A stretch of DNA of 64,000 nucleotides, from the NCBI RefSeq assembly GCF_033115175.1, contig NC_084836.1, positions 71,409,297 to 71,473,296 on the forward strand, in the 5' to 3' direction. Shown here in pieces: positions 9,901 to 24,948 of the stretch. Every line of letters begins with the position of its first letter. Positions within the stretch are counted from its first letter, which is position 1. The stretch is from Lepus europaeus (lineage: Eukaryota > Chordata > Mammalia > Lagomorpha > Leporidae). The position numbers were made by a program, and so were the translations under genes. The notes under the pieces were generated by a model, which saw nothing but the letters and a program-made list of their open reading frames with translations, did no database searches and had not been told where the DNA came from.

Positions 9901-12900
9901 TGTAACAGGTAAAGCTTCTGCCTGCAGTGCCGGCATCCCATATGGACGCCAGTTCTAGTCCCTTCTGCTCTACTTCCTATCCAGCTCTCTGCTATGGCCT
10001 GGGATAGCAGTGGAAGATGACCCAAGTCCTTGGGAACCTGCACTTGTGTGAGAGACCTGGAGCAAGCTCCTGGCTCCTGGCTTCGGATCAGCCTGGCTCT
10101 GGCTGTTGCAGCCATTTGGGGAGTAAACAAGAGGATGGAAGACCTCTCTGCCTTTCAAATAAATAAATATAAAAAAAAAAAATTGGTTGAATCCAGATTG
10201 GGAGTGAGTGCACAGGACACCCTTTGGTGTGATTAGGAATTCCTAACTGTCTCTGATTATTCATCCAGCTTGACTTTCTTCTGTTTTTGGCCCTGATACC
10301 TACTCTGATTGTAAAGAATACACCATTGTTATTGGGAGAGTCTGTCTGACAGCACCAGATGGGATATTGTGAAACTGAAGAGGAACTTCATAGCTGCCTT
10401 CCTAACTCGAAGATTTTCTATGGCTTTTCCCTTTTATTATGATAAAGATAGACGATTTGGGGATAAAGAAATCATAAATCAGTTTGTTTATTTGAAAGGC
10501 AGAGTTACAGAGATGCAGAGGCAAAGAGAAACAGATCTTCCGTCTCCTGGTTTGCTCTCCAAATGGCTGGAAGAGCCTGAGCTGGGCTGATCTGAAGCCA
10601 GGAGCCAGGAGCTGCTTCTGGGTCTCCCATGTGGGTGCAGGGTCCCAAGGACTTGGGCCACCCTCTACTGCTTTGTCAGGCCATAGCAGAGAGCGGGATC
10701 GGAAGTGGAGAAGCTGGGACTGGAACCAATGTCCATATGGGATGCTGGCACTACAAGCGGCAGCTTTACCCGCTATTCGACAGCATTGGCCCCACAAGTG
10801 GCATATTAACCACTTGAATTGTGTCTTTCCTTATTTCCTATATAGTAAGTTCAGCAAGGACAGAGTTTCTGTATTCTCCAAAGCATCTTCAGTAAACTTG
10901 TTAATGAATGATCTGGCAGTTCTCCCATATCGGGTTATCTTTTGGCTGTCATGACTGTTTCCAGAATCTAGTAGTTACTTTGGGGTTGTTGGTCCTCTTT
11001 AAAATCCCGATTTTTAAAGAAAAATTTTATAGGTGGGTGTTGGACAGAGTAGTAACATGTTGCTTAGAACACCCATATCCCATATCACAGTGACTGGGAT
11101 TGAGTCCTAGGTCCACTTGCAGTCCCAGCTTTCTCTTAATGTGATCCCTGGAGGTAGTAGGTAATTGAGTCCCTACCACCCACGTGGGAGACCCTGTTGT
11201 GGGTATTTGGGGAGTGAAACCGTGGGCGGAAGGTTTGTCTCTGTTTCTCTCTGCTTTTCAAATAAATGGAAGGAAATGAAGTTTAAAAAGTGGGGCTGGT
11301 GTTATATAACAGCAGGTTAAGCTGCCACTTATGGCATTGGCATTCCTTATTGGAGTGCTTGTTGGAGTTCTGAATGCCTTGCCTTCGATCCAGTTCCCTG
11401 CTAATATGCCTGGGAAAGCAGCAAGCCAAAGTCCTTGGGCCCATGCTGCCCACATAGGAGACCCGGGTGGAGTTTTGGGCTCTTGGCTTCATTCATCCTG
11501 GCGTAGCCCTGGCCTTTGTGGCCCTTTAGGGAGTGAGCTAGTGGATGGAAGATCATGCTGTCTCTTTCTCTGTCTCACTCTCTTTCTGTTGCTTTATGTT
11601 TTAAATGAATAAATCTTTTACAAGCTGTCAAATTTATTTATTTATTCATTTATTTATTTGAGAGGCAGAATGAGAGAAAGAGAGGGGGTGGGGGGAGTGC
11701 ATGAACTCTGTCTGCTAATTCACTCTCCAGATGCCTGCAATGGGTGGGACTGGGGCTGAAGCTGGGAGCTGGAGTTAGGAGCCCAATCCAGATTTTCCAG
11801 GTGGGTGGCAGAGACCCAGTTACTTGAGCCATCACCATTGCCTCCCAGGGTCCAATCAGCAGGGAACCAAGAGTTAAGATTTTAAAAAAAATTTATTTTT
11901 GAATGACAGAGTTACAGATTGGGTGGGGTGGCAGTGGTGGATAGAGATCTCTTCTATCCACTGGTTCACTTTCTAGATGGCTGCCAACGACTGGGGCTGG
12001 GTCAGGCCAAAGGCAGGAACCTGGAATTCCAACCAGGTCACCCAAATGGTGGCAGGACCTGAACACTTTGCATGTCTTCTGCTGGTTTCTCAGGTGCATT
12101 AGCAGGAGCTGGATCAGAAGTGGAACAGCCCAGACATGAACCAGCTCTTCTTGTGGGATGCTGGCATCACACAGGCGGTGGTCTAACTCATTATGCTACA
12201 ACACTGTCCCTTACCTTCCTTACCTTTCTTATTGTTTTAAAAGGTTTACTTTTTTATTTGAAAGGCAGAGTTACAGAGAGAGAGGGAGAGATAGAGAGAT
12301 CTTCCATTCACAGATTTGTTCCCCAAATGGCTGCAACAGCCAAGGCTGGGCCAGGCCAAAGCCAGGAGCCAGGAGTTTCTTCCAGGTTTCCCATGTGGGT
12401 CCAAGGGCCCAAGGACTTGCATCATCTTCAGCTGCTGTCCCAGGTGCATTAGCAGTGAGCTAGATCAGAAGTGGAGCAGCCGGGACATGAACCGGCATCC
12501 ATATGGGATACCAGGCACCACAGGTGGAGGCTTAACCTACTATGCCACAGCCCCGGCCCCTTAATTTAAATTCTTATAGGTGGAATTGCTTTGGCCAAAG
12601 GTAAGAAAGTGTAAAATTTTTGTTGTGTCAGTTTGCCCCACTGAAACATCAACATTGTTTCTATGTGTAAGGTTCCTTTTTTCTATACCTTGACAAACAA
12701 CAAATATTCATTACTCTAAGAAATACTAAGTACTAACTGTTGTCAAGTACAAGTGCTACATTGTTGAATAAGATGCATGGGGTCCTAAATTACTTTCTTA
12801 AATATCTTAAATTGGTTTGGGTCTTGGGTTGTAGCAGGTTAAGCCACGCTTGGGATACTGGTATCCCATATCAAAGTGCCTGATTTTGATGTGGGTGAGT

Positions 12901-15900
12901 ATGGGTATTTATTTTTTAACTCCAGGTCCCTGTCATGCACAAAGATACACATTCTAAGTGCTGACAGAAAGTGTATTTAAAAGGTGAGAAACACACACAT
13001 ATTCAGGTGAGCATGGGTTGTCCCACACAGAAACACCTGTCATGAGAGGGCAGTGGGTTAGAAGATTTGCCTGAAAGGAGAAACATGGAGGAAGGGAGAC
13101 AGAAGTGTCTGGCCATCTCTCCAGCTGTGATTTGTGGCAGAAGAGAAAGCCCTTTCTAGTTTTTGGTCTCCTTTATGAGCTCAGTGTGGTGCCTCTCCAC
13201 GTGTGAAGCTACCTGGGAAATATATGACACTTCTACAAGTTCATCATGGAGCTCGATATAATATATTCATGGCATCTTCCCTCAGGTCCTGTATGAAATG
13301 GATGCATCCTGGGAAAGGGGACATTTTGATTGATAGAGTTACACATGGGAGCTTGTGACTTCCAGCTCAGTAATCCTAAATTAACTTCCTGCCTGTTTAT
13401 CTCACATCAGTTTAACAGTCCTGGCTGCCCTGTGTTTCTGATTCAGCTTCCTGCTAACACACCTAGGAGGCAGATGATGGCTCAAGTGCTTGGGATCTTG
13501 CTGTTCATGTTCCTGGCTTTCGCCTGCCTTAACCTTGGCTGTTGAGTCATCTGGGGAGTGAATCGGCAGATGTGTGTCATCTCTCTGTCACTCTGCCTTT
13601 CACATAAATCAATAAAATCTGAAAAAGTAATTCTTAAGTTAGTAAAGTTGAGCTTCTTTTTCTTTTTGGTCATTATTCCTATGAGATGGAAGAACTGGGT
13701 AAAAATTACTGTTGATTCTGATTATCTTTTTTTTTTTTTTTTTGACAGAGTTAGACAGAGAGAGACAGAAAGAAAGGTCTTCCTTTTTTTACGTTGCATC
13801 ACCCCCTAAATGGTTGCCACAGCCGGCACGCTGCGCCGATCCAAAGCCAGGAGCCAGGTGCTTCCTCCTGGTCTCCCATGCGGGTGCAGGGCCCAAGCAC
13901 TTGGGCCATCCTCCTCTGCCTTCCCAGGCCACAGCAGAGAGCTGGACTGGAAGAGGAGCAACCAGGACAGAATCTGGCGCCCCAACCAGGACTAGAACCC
14001 GGGGTGCCGGCACCACAGGTGGAGGATTAGCCAAGTGAGCCACAGCGCCAGTCTGATTATCTTACTTATATGAGTTTTTTTAATAAAAATGTTTATTTTC
14101 ATCCACTTGAAAGGCAAAATGACAGGGAGAGAGGGAAGGAGGGTTCACTCCCCAAATGCACACAACTGCCAGAGCTACCCAGGCCATGTGTCCCACATGG
14201 GTGATGGGGTCAAAGCACTTGTGAATACTTTTTCCATTTTGTTCTGTCTCTTTGTTTATAGTGTTTTGGAGTTTAGAGCTCGTGCCTTTCTTTCATTTTT
14301 TTGGAAATGTTTTTGTTGAGGTATAACAGTAAAGCACAAAAACGAGAAGCATGTAAATCAATTCTTAATTTTTATGTTTGTGAATGTAACCACCACTTAT
14401 ACAAAAAGGCAGTGTATTTCTAATACCCTGGAAGGTAGAGTACTTGCCTTTTCATTGAAATATATCTTCTTTCTTTAATGGACATGGTTAAATCATTGGT
14501 TTCTTTCTTTAAAAAAAATTATCTCGGGGCTGGTGCTGTGGCATAGTAGGCTGAGCCTCCACCTGCTGTGACAGCATCCCGTATGGGTGCTGGTTCGTGT
14601 CCCAGCTGCTCCACTTCCGATCCAACTCTCTGCTTATGGCCTGGGAAAGCAGTGGAGGATGACCTAAAAGCTTGGGCCCCTGTACCCACATGGGAGACCC
14701 AGCAGAAGCTCCTGGCTTCTAGTTTCGGATTGGTCCGGCAGTTCTGGTTGTTGCAGCCATTTGGAGAGTGAACCAGTGGATGGAAGACCTTTTTCTCTGT
14801 CTCTCCCTGTAGTGGAGTAAGCCATGGTATGCAGTGCCAGCATCCCATATGGGCGCCGGTTCGAGTCCCAACTGCCCCACTTCCAATCCAGCTCCCTGCT
14901 AATGGCCTGAAAGCAGCAAAAGATTGTTCAAGTGCTTGGGCGCCTGCTGCCCATGTAGGAGGCCCAGGAGAACTGGAAGAGTCTTCAACTGAACCAGCAG
15001 GTGGAAGATTTCTCTCTCTCTGTAATTCTGACTTTCAAATAAACAGATAAATAATTTAAAATTTATTTATTTGTAAAGCAGAGAAAGAAATCTCCCATCT
15101 GCTGGTTTACTCCCCAAATGTGTGCAGCAGCCAGGGCCTGGACCAGGTTGAAGCCAGGAGCATGGGACTCAGTCTGGTCTCTCATGTGGCTGAAAAAACC
15201 ATCGCCTGCTGCCTCTCAGGGAGTGCATTAGCTTGAAGTTGGAATTGGAAGCAGAACATGGACTAACCCTTTCTTCGGAATGGGATATGAGTGTCCCAAC
15301 CATCGCTTTCCTGCTGTGCCAAACACATGCCCCTCACATATTTTTTTTTTCACTTATATTATGGGGTGCATTTAGTCTTGTTTGAGAAGAAATTTAACCT
15401 CATTAATTGAATTGGGGGAAATATAAATTATGCTGTACTACTATTGGGATGTGTGTATGTGTTCATACTGCATTTTTTTTTTTTTTTGAATAAAGATTGT
15501 TTGAAAAGCAGAGAGAGAGAGAGAGGTCTTCTGTCTGCTGGTTTACTCCTCAGATGGCCACAGTGGCCAGAGCTGAGCCGATCCGAAGCCAGGAGCCAGG
15601 AGCTTTTTCCAGGTTTCCCATGTGGTTGCAGGGGCCCAAGCACTTGGGCCATCTGCTGCTGCTTTCCCAGGCCATAAAGGAGAGCTGGATTGGAAGTGGA
15701 GCAGCTGGGACTCAAGCTGGCGCTCATGGGATGCTGGCAATGCAGGTGGGACTTTTCCTGCTACACCAGAACACTGGCCACCATATTGTATTTTATATTC
15801 CAAAACGCAGGGCCTGAATTTTTTTGTTTTTTGAAATAAATCAGACTCTTTGGAGGGAGCAGGTTTGAAAGTCCCCCAAGTGATTTTTTATTTTATTTTT

Positions 15901-18900
15901 AAATTTTATTTTTAAAAATTTTATTTGTGTATTTGAGAGGTAGAGTTACAGACAAAAGAGAGAGAGAGACAAAGAAAGGTCTTCCATCCACTGGTTCACT
16001 CCCCGAATTGCTGCAAAGCCAGGAGCTTCTTCTTGGTCTCCCTGCACTCTCTCACTAACTCTGCCTGTCAAAAAAAAATTAAAAAAAAAAAAAAAAGAAA
16101 AGAAAATATATTATAGAAAAGTATAACATAGGTAACAGTGGAGCTACAAATAAGTATTAGAATGGCAGCTCTTGTCAGCAAATGAAATAGATATTAAATT
16201 AGTCCATTCCTTTGGCTCATAAGATCTAGCTCTTGCTTTTTTTTTTTTTTTTTTTTTAAAGATTTACTCACTGGGGTGGCAGAGTTACAGAAGAGAGAGG
16301 GAGAGACAGAGAGAGTCCTCTGTCCGCTGGTTCACTTCCCAAATGGCCTAAACAGCTGGTGCTGGGCCAGGCCAAAGCCAGGAGTCAGGAGCTTCTTCCA
16401 GGTCTCCCACATGGGTGCAGGGGCCAAGCACTTGGGCCATCTTCTACTGCTTTCCCAGGCCATGGGAAGACCTGGCCAGAAGCTCCTGGCTACTGGCTTT
16501 GGTTCCTTGTGGCTACAGTCATTGTGGCCAATTGGGGAGTGAACCAGCGGTTGGAAGACCTCTCTCTCTCTGCCATTCCTTCTCTCTGTGTAACTCTGAG
16601 TTTCAAATAAATAAATAAATCTTTTTTTTTTTTTTTTTAAATAGAAGTAGAGCAGTAGAGACTTGAACCAGCATCCATGTGGAATGCCAGCACTGAAGGC
16701 AGAGGCTTAACCTGCTGCGCCATACCTTGGCCCCCCATTGCTATCGTTGATTCATTGAAGTTTTCTTGAGATTCAAGAAAAGTTCTGTTTCCTGAGATTT
16801 TCCAGATCATCAGGCCATATCTATGTTATGTTGTTCTAATGTAATTAGGTCTGAATTGGCTTGAAATTTTTCCTCCACATGCCTTCTATAAATCATCTTG
16901 TGAGTTTAACACTATGCCTGGTATTCTTTTAAAAAATATTTTATGTATACTTATAAAAATAACTGGGATGATTTGCATATAGGAAAATTCATTGCTTTAT
17001 GTATACAGTTCATTGATTTTAGTACATTTATAAAATTGTGCGGCCATCATCACTGTTTTAATCCCAAGAGATTGATATTACTGTAGAAACTCCTTACCTT
17101 TAACATTCACTCCCATTTGCTCTCTTTCCACATCCATTAACTTAATCTCTGGATTTACCTATTCTGGACATTTCAATTTATTTCTTTAAAAAATATAGTG
17201 ATTTGATACAAGTTTATAAGGAAACTAATTTTTTAAAGATTTTAAAAAATGATTTAGTTACTGATTTGAAAGAGTTAGGGAGAGAGAAAGAGAGGGAGAG
17301 ATAATCCATCCACTGGTTCACTCCTCAGATGTCTGCAATAGCCAGGGCTAGGCCAGGCCGGAGCCTGTGTGTCTCACATGTTGGTGGCAGGGACCTAAGT
17401 CTTTAGGACTTGGGCCGTCTTGAGCTGATTTTCCCAGGCCATTAGGAGGGAGCTGGGTTAGAAGTGTAGTAGCCGGGACATGAACCGGCTCCCATATGGA
17501 ATGCCAGCATCTCAGGCAGCGTCTTTACCTGCTACACAACAACACTGGCCCCAGGAAACTTACTTTAAGTAGAATACAGTCTGCTGGCCGGCGCCTTGGC
17601 TCAATAGGCTAATCCTCCGCCTGCGGCGCCGGCACCCTGGGTTCTAGTCCCGGTCGGGGTGCCGGATTCTGTCCCGGTTGCTCCTCTTCCAGTCCAGCTC
17701 TCTGCTGTGGCCCGGGAGTGCAGTGGAGGATGGCCCAAGTGCTTGGGCCTTGCACCCGCATGGGAGACCAGGAAAAGCACCTGGCTCCTGCCTTCGGATC
17801 AGCGCGGTGTGCCTGCCTCAGCGTGCCGGCCGCGGCAGCCATTGGAGGGTGAACCAACGGCAAAGGAAGACCTTTCTCTTTGTCTCTCTCTTTCTCACTT
17901 GTCCACTCTGCCTGTCAAAAAGAAAAAAAAAATACAGTCTGCTTCTATCTAGTAGCTTCTCCCATACATAACTTTTATTGAAAGTTTGTTGGAGAATTGG
18001 CGTTTGCAGGTGGATATGGATTAATCCATAGGAGAGTTGAAGATCTTATAAGTAGGAGGAAAATATAAAGAAGTGAAGACAGTGACCCAAGCAAAGAACT
18101 TGATTTGAGACTTAGCTCCTCTTTTGTTGTGCTTTGATCTAGAAATAAATAATGAATATAATTTCTTTTCTCATTTTATGCAGTCTGTGGCTCCAGCAGC
18201 CTTGTTTCTAGCAGCTAAAGTAGAAGAACAGCCAAAAAAATTGGAACATGTCATCAAGGTGGCACATACTTGTCTCCGTCCACAGGAATCGCTTCCTGAT
18301 ACCAGAAGTGAGGTAGGAAATTTAATTACACGTCTGTTCTTTATTTTGATTGTAACTAAATTTTGCAACTTTAATTTACTGAAATTTGAATTGGAAATTA
18401 AAGAAACTTTAGTGTTTGTCTTTTTATTAACAAAAAAGAATCATACAAGTTCATTGTATTCATTGTAGTAAAATTAGAAAATGCAGAAAAATAAATATAT
18501 TTTAGACTGCTGAAGCACAGATATATGAGAACCACTATTATTTCCAGCTTTTCTATGAATAGGTACATGTGCATGTATTTTTTAAGATTTTATTTACTTA
18601 TTTATTTGTAAGTCAGACATACAGAGAGAGGACAAAGTGAAATCTTCCATCTGCTGGTTCATTCCCCAAATGGCTGCAATGGCCAGGGCTGGGCCAGGCT
18701 GAAGCCAGAAGCCAGGAGGCGGCTTCTGGGTCTCCGACATAGGTGTAGGGGGCCCACATACTTGGGCCATCTTTCACTGCTCTCCCAGGCACACTAACAG
18801 GAAACAAGATTGGAAGTGGAGCAGCCGAGTCCTTGAACTGGTGCCCATATGGGATGCTGGCACTGCAGATGGAGGCTCAATCTTCTCCACTGTAGTGCTG

Positions 18901-21900
18901 ACTCTGTATTTTTTTTTATTTACAATACTCCATGCTATTAATTCTTAACTTTTTATTTTTTATTTTTCCATTTTTATTATATTTTTAAAAGATTTATTTT
19001 ATTTGAAATTCAGAGTTGTAGAAAGAGAGACAGAAAGAAATCATCCATCTGCTGGTTTACTCTGTAAATGGCTACAATGGCTGGAGTTGGGCTGGTCTGA
19101 AGTCAGGAGCTAGAAGCTTCCTCTGGGTCTCCCTCATGGATGCAGTGGCCCAATGACTTGGGCCATCTTCTGCTTTCTCAGGTGCATTAGCAGGGAGCTG
19201 GATGGAAAGTGGAGTAGCTGGGTGTGCTTTACTTTTTAAAAATTTCTAGATAGTGTTTCATCATATATGTAGGAATGTATCTCTCTGTTGATATATTTTG
19301 CCATTCTCTGTTAAGAATAGGTCATTTGTGGCTTTTCATCACTGTAAGAAGAATGTTCTTACAGATTTTTGTTATGAATCCTTAGGTGAATCTTGTTACT
19401 AGTTTTAAAAAATTTTCTAAGCAATTATAAAAATTCTGTGAGCTTATTTTGAAGGAATACAGTTAAGAAACAGTCTACTTATAGCTCATCTCTGGGCCAG
19501 GCATTGTGGCGCAGCAGGTTAAGCTACTGCCTTCAGCGGCTGCATCCCATATGAAGGCCTATTCCAGTCTTGGCTGCTCCATTTCCTATCCAGGTCCCTG
19601 CTAATGTGCCTGGGAAAGCAGCGGAGGAGGGCCCAAGTGCTTGGGCCCCTACACTCATGCAGGAGATCCAGAGGAAGTACATGGCTCCTGACTTCAGCTT
19701 GGCTCCATCCTGGCCATTGTGTCCATCTGGGGAGTGAACCAGCAGATGGAAGACCTTGCTCTCTTTCTCTCCCTCTCTCTGTCTGTAACTGTGCCTTTCA
19801 AATAAATAAAGTAAATCTTAAGACAAAAACAAACAAACAAAAAAACCAACAAACTCATCTCCTTCCAAGAGGATATTAGTTATCACAGTTTGATATATTT
19901 TCTTTATTTTATGCATGTTCACATAGTTTTTTGTTTACTTCTTCTCCCCCACCGCCCTTTTTTTTTTTTTTTAAAGGATTTATTTATTTTATTTGAAAGG
20001 CAGAGTTATAGAGAGAGGGAGAGATAAATCTTCCATCTGCTGGTTCATTCCCCTATGGAACTATCGGCCAGAACTAGGCCAGACTGAAGCCAGGAGCTTC
20101 CTCCGGGTCTCCAATGTGGATGCAAGGGCTCAAGCACTTGGGCCTTCCTCCCTTGCTATTCCAGGCTTATTAGCAGGGAACTGGTTCACAAGTGGAACAA
20201 CTGGGACTCAAACTGGCACCAATATGGGATGTGTGATTTAAAAAAATAGGGCCAGCATTATGGCATAGTGTATTAAGGTGCCTCTTATGACGCCCAAATC
20301 CCATATTAGAATATTGGAATGCTGGATCATATAAAAAATAATTCTTTAAAAAAGAGATTTGTTTATTTAAAAGGCAGAGCAACAGAAAGAGGGAGATAAA
20401 GACACAATTGTCTTCCATCCACTGGTTCATACCCCAAATACCTGCAGCAGTTAAGGTTTTGCCAGGCTAAAGCTAGGAACCAGAAGCTCCATCTGGATCC
20501 CTCATATGCATGGAAGGAACCAAAATTCCAAGTTATCTGATGCCTCCCAGGCTCATTAACAGGAAGTTGGATTAGAAGCACAAAGTCAGCCAGACCCAAA
20601 CCAGGCTATCCCATAGTGAGATGCAGTTGATGTGGGTTAAGCAGTGACTTAGCCCACTACAGCACACGGCCCATTCTAGCTGCATATACATTTTAAAAGA
20701 ATTAACTTTTCATCTAATTTTATTAAAAATCCTCATTGAAAGGTAGAAATTAATTTTAATTATTTAACCCAGTATATATAAAAATTACCATTTTAGCATG
20801 CATGTAATCAATATTAAAGAGTTCTTGAGGGGGCTGGCGCTGTGGCGCACTAGGTTAATCCTCTGCCTATGGCGCTGGCATCCCATATGGGTGCCGGGTT
20901 CTAGTCCCGGTTGCTCCTCTTCCAGTCCGGCTCTCTGCTGTGGCCCGGGAAGGCAGTGGAAGATGGCCCAAGTGCTTGGGCCCTGCACCCGCTTGGGAGA
21001 CCAGGAGAAGCACCTGGCTCCTGGCTTTGGATCAGCTTAGCTCTGGCTGTTGCGGCCATTTGGGGAGTGAACCAACGGAAGGAAGACCTTTCTCTCTGTG
21101 TCTCTCTCACTGTCTATAACTTAACTCTACCTGTCAAAAAAAAAAAAAAAAATCTTAAAACCAAAAAACTTCTGTAGGTATTCTCTATTTTTTTTAACTG
21201 TCTTTAAAATCTAGTGTGTAATTTATAATTATAGCACATTTCAATTATTCATTTATTAAAGATTTATTTATTTATTTGAATGGCAGAGTTGCAGAGGCAG
21301 AGAGACAGAATGGTCTTCCATCGTGGTTCATTCCCCAAATGGCCGTGATGGCCGGGGCTGGGCCAGGCCAAAGGCAGGAGCCCAGAGCTTCTTAAAGGTC
21401 TCCCATGTGGGTGCAGGGGCCCAAGGACTTAACCTATCTAACACTGCTTTCCTAGGCAAAAAACAGAGAGCTGGATCAGAAGTGGAACAGCTGGGACTCA
21501 AACTATTGCACATATGGAATGCCAGCACCACAGATGGAGGCTTTACTTGCTATGCCACAGTGTCAGCCCCTTACATTTCAATTTAGACTAACTACATCTA
21601 AAGTGTTAACTAGTGGCCGGCGCTGTGGCTCAATAGGCTAACCCTCCGCCTGCAGCACCGGCACCCCGGGTTCTAGTCCCGGTCGGAGTGCTGGATTCTG
21701 TCCCGGTTGCTCCTCTTCCAGTCCAGCTCTCTGCTGTGGCCTGGGAGTGCAGTGGAGGATGGTCCAAGTGCTTGGGCCCTGCACCTGCATGAGAGACCAG
21801 GAAAAGCACCTGGCTCCTGGCTTTGGATCAGTGCGGTGCACCAGTCGCAGCGCGCCGGCTGCAGCGGCCATTGGGGGGTGAACCAACGGAAAAGGAAGTC

Positions 21901-24900
21901 CTTTCCCTCTGTCTCTCTTACTGTCCACTCTGCCTGTCAAAAAAAAGAAAAAGAAAAAGCTATTGTTTAAAAAAAAAAAGTGTTCACTAGCCCATGTGGG
22001 ATAAACCTGATTTTTTTTGACTGGAATAATCTCAATTTTTTTTTTGTTTATTCCCTTTTCCTTTGAACTCTTGTATTAATTTTTAGAAATTTAGCTTTGC
22101 TCCAAACAGTTATTCAATGAGAGTCAAACATTTGACTAAAATATTACTGTACTGTAAGAAGGCAATGAACAAAATCTCTGGGGCTTTTTCTATCACTACA
22201 CAATTATTTCTCAATGTATTACTTCACTTTTTTTTTTTTTTTTCTAAAGGAAAATGTATTGAGTGGGCATGGAGAAAAGGATTGCATACCAGTTCCTTGT
22301 CTACCTTATACCATTCTAATTTTATCCCTGTTTTTTATTTATTCATTTTTTTCTGGGAGAGCGTGTTAGAATTGTTTACATTTTGTATATTATGCTTTTC
22401 AGGAAATAATTTCTCTGTCTTCTCATCTTTAGGCTTACTTACAACAAGTTCAAGATCTGGTGATTTTAGAAAGCATAATTTTGCAAACTTTAGGTATGTA
22501 TATTTTCCTTCAACACACCTCAAAAACTATGTACATAATTAAATCATCTGATTTTTAGGTTTGTCGGATGGAAACAGGAAGACAATCCTTTGGAAAGGTT
22601 TTTGCAAAATATCCATCTGTGTCCGGGTTTTAGAGGTTGTAGAGCTTAGAGTTTTAACCCTGGTCTGTACCATAGAGAGAACATAGGCACAGTTGATCTT
22701 TGAAAAAGCATAAATTAGTGGTATTTTTTTTCCTCTGTATTCTAGGGTTCATGGTATGCTTTTTAAGGTTGGTAAACTTTTTAAAATAGATTTATTTATT
22801 TATGTGAGAGGCAGAGTTACAGACAGAGAGAGGGAGAGACAGAGTAGAGAGGACTTCCATCTACTGCTTTGCTCTCCAAATGGCCGCCATGGCTGGAGCT
22901 AGGCTTATCTGAAGTCAGGAACCTCGAGTTTCTTCCAGGTCTCCCCTGTGGGTGCAGGGGCAGGCCATCCTCCACTGCTTTCCAAGGCCACTAGCAGAGA
23001 GCTAAATTGGAAGAGGAGCAGCCAGGATGTGAACCAGCACCCATATGTGGCACCCATATAGGATGCTGGTGCTGCAGGTGGAGGCTTAAGCTACTACCCC
23101 ATGGTGCCGGCCCCAGGTTTGCCAATCTTTAACCAAATAAATATTGTCAAGAACTGTCTCCAGAACCTTTTCAGTTCTGTGGATTGTTATGAGCTGCTTG
23201 TCATTGTGTTTGGAGAACAGTATTTATTAAAATTGGTAGCCAGTTTTTAAAGATTTATTTATTTCAAAGAATTACAGAGAAAGGGGGAGAGATAGGGCAG
23301 TGGTGGGGTGGGGGGTAAGGATATCTTCCATCTGCTGGTTCCTTCCCCAGATGACCACAACAGCCAAGACTGGGCCAGGCTGAAGTCAACAGCCAGGAAC
23401 TTCATCTGAGTCTCCAATATGGCTGGCAGAGGCCCAAACACTTGGACCCTCTCCTGCTGCTTTTCGCAGGCCATTAGCGGGGAGCTAGATTGAAGCAGAG
23501 CAGTGAGGACTTGCCACTATGCCACAATGTGGGCCAGTTTTTTAAAACTATAAAGTAGAAGGTTAGGAATTCAGGCAGGGATTGGATGAGCAACTCTGAT
23601 GATGTTCTTTTATCTTTGAGGTTAATTCTTGCTAGTTAACTTCCTTGCTCTTCAAGGTAATCATACTTCGGAAGACAATGATACTCTGGTGGAATAAATT
23701 TTTATTAATATTTTAATGTGTGAACCAGTAAGATCTAATTCACAGAATTAGAATAATTTACATCATGTAAATTTTACAATAGAATATGTTTTCTTGGAAA
23801 TTTTAGTTATATTCAAAGAGAAAATAAATAACTTTTATAGCACACTGATTTTGTCAAGTTATGGTAAAGACCATTTGGGGTTGGATATGGTAAGTGGTAC
23901 CTATGTGAGATGATGATAAGGAACAAAACAGCTAAGAGAAGAAAGGCTTGAAAACTTTTTCAAGATTAAGGTTTGGAAGGTGGTCGTTGATTGAGCAACT
24001 TATTCCAATTTTGTATTGTGTTCTGTCGTCCCTAGAAAAGGAGGTTTTCGTTTGCTCATTGGTTCTGTGTACTTGCTGGCTCTGTTCTAAGCATCAGCAA
24101 CTTTGGAGATAATCAATAGGTCTGAGAGAAGACAGCCCCTTTTAGCCTCTCAGTGATTGAGGGAGAGGGAAATGAATGAGGTCCTTAGTGAGCACTAAAG
24201 TTTAAACAGAAGTATAAATCCTCTTGGTATGTTTAGCATTTTTTGACCAGTTTCTTTTTCTCTTGAAGGCTTTGAACTAACGATAGATCACCCACATACA
24301 CATGTGGTCAAGTGCACTCAGCTTGTTCGAGGTAAGGAATCCCAGCCGGAGATGACTGTCTAGATTGCTGTGCAGCATTGGGCATTGTGGTGCAGTGGGT
24401 TCCCATGTCCCGGGTCAGGGTGTGTGGAATCAGGTCCTCCCTCTGCTTTTTCCAGCTTCTGGCTAATGTGCTTGTGAGGCAGAAGATGATGGTCCCAGTG
24501 CTTGGGTTCCTGCCACTCATGGGATGGAGTTCTTGCCCCTGTCTTCAGACTGGCCCAATTGTGGCTGTTGCAGAGATTTGGGGGGGGTGAACCAGTGGAT
24601 GGAAGATTGCTCGCTCACTCGCTTTCTCTCTCTCTGTCTCTGCTGCTCTCTGTCTCTGCCTCTCTCTGCCTTGCAAATAAATATATAAATCTTTAAGAAA
24701 TTGTTTTACAGCTTAGAGACTCTGATTTGTTATGGGAAATCCCACAACACAGCTATTGGTCAAAAGTTAGAAGGCCTGCTTGTCTTAAAATCTGTAGTGC
24801 TGAATTGAAGTTTTTCTATTGGGTTCTCATAGTTAATGTTTTTAGATGTGTTCCAGGTAAGGAGAGTTAAACTCTTGAGGATATTTGTCAAAGCTGGGGG

Positions 24901-24915
24901 CATATTTTGTTCTAT

Positions 24916-24948
<33 letters not shown>

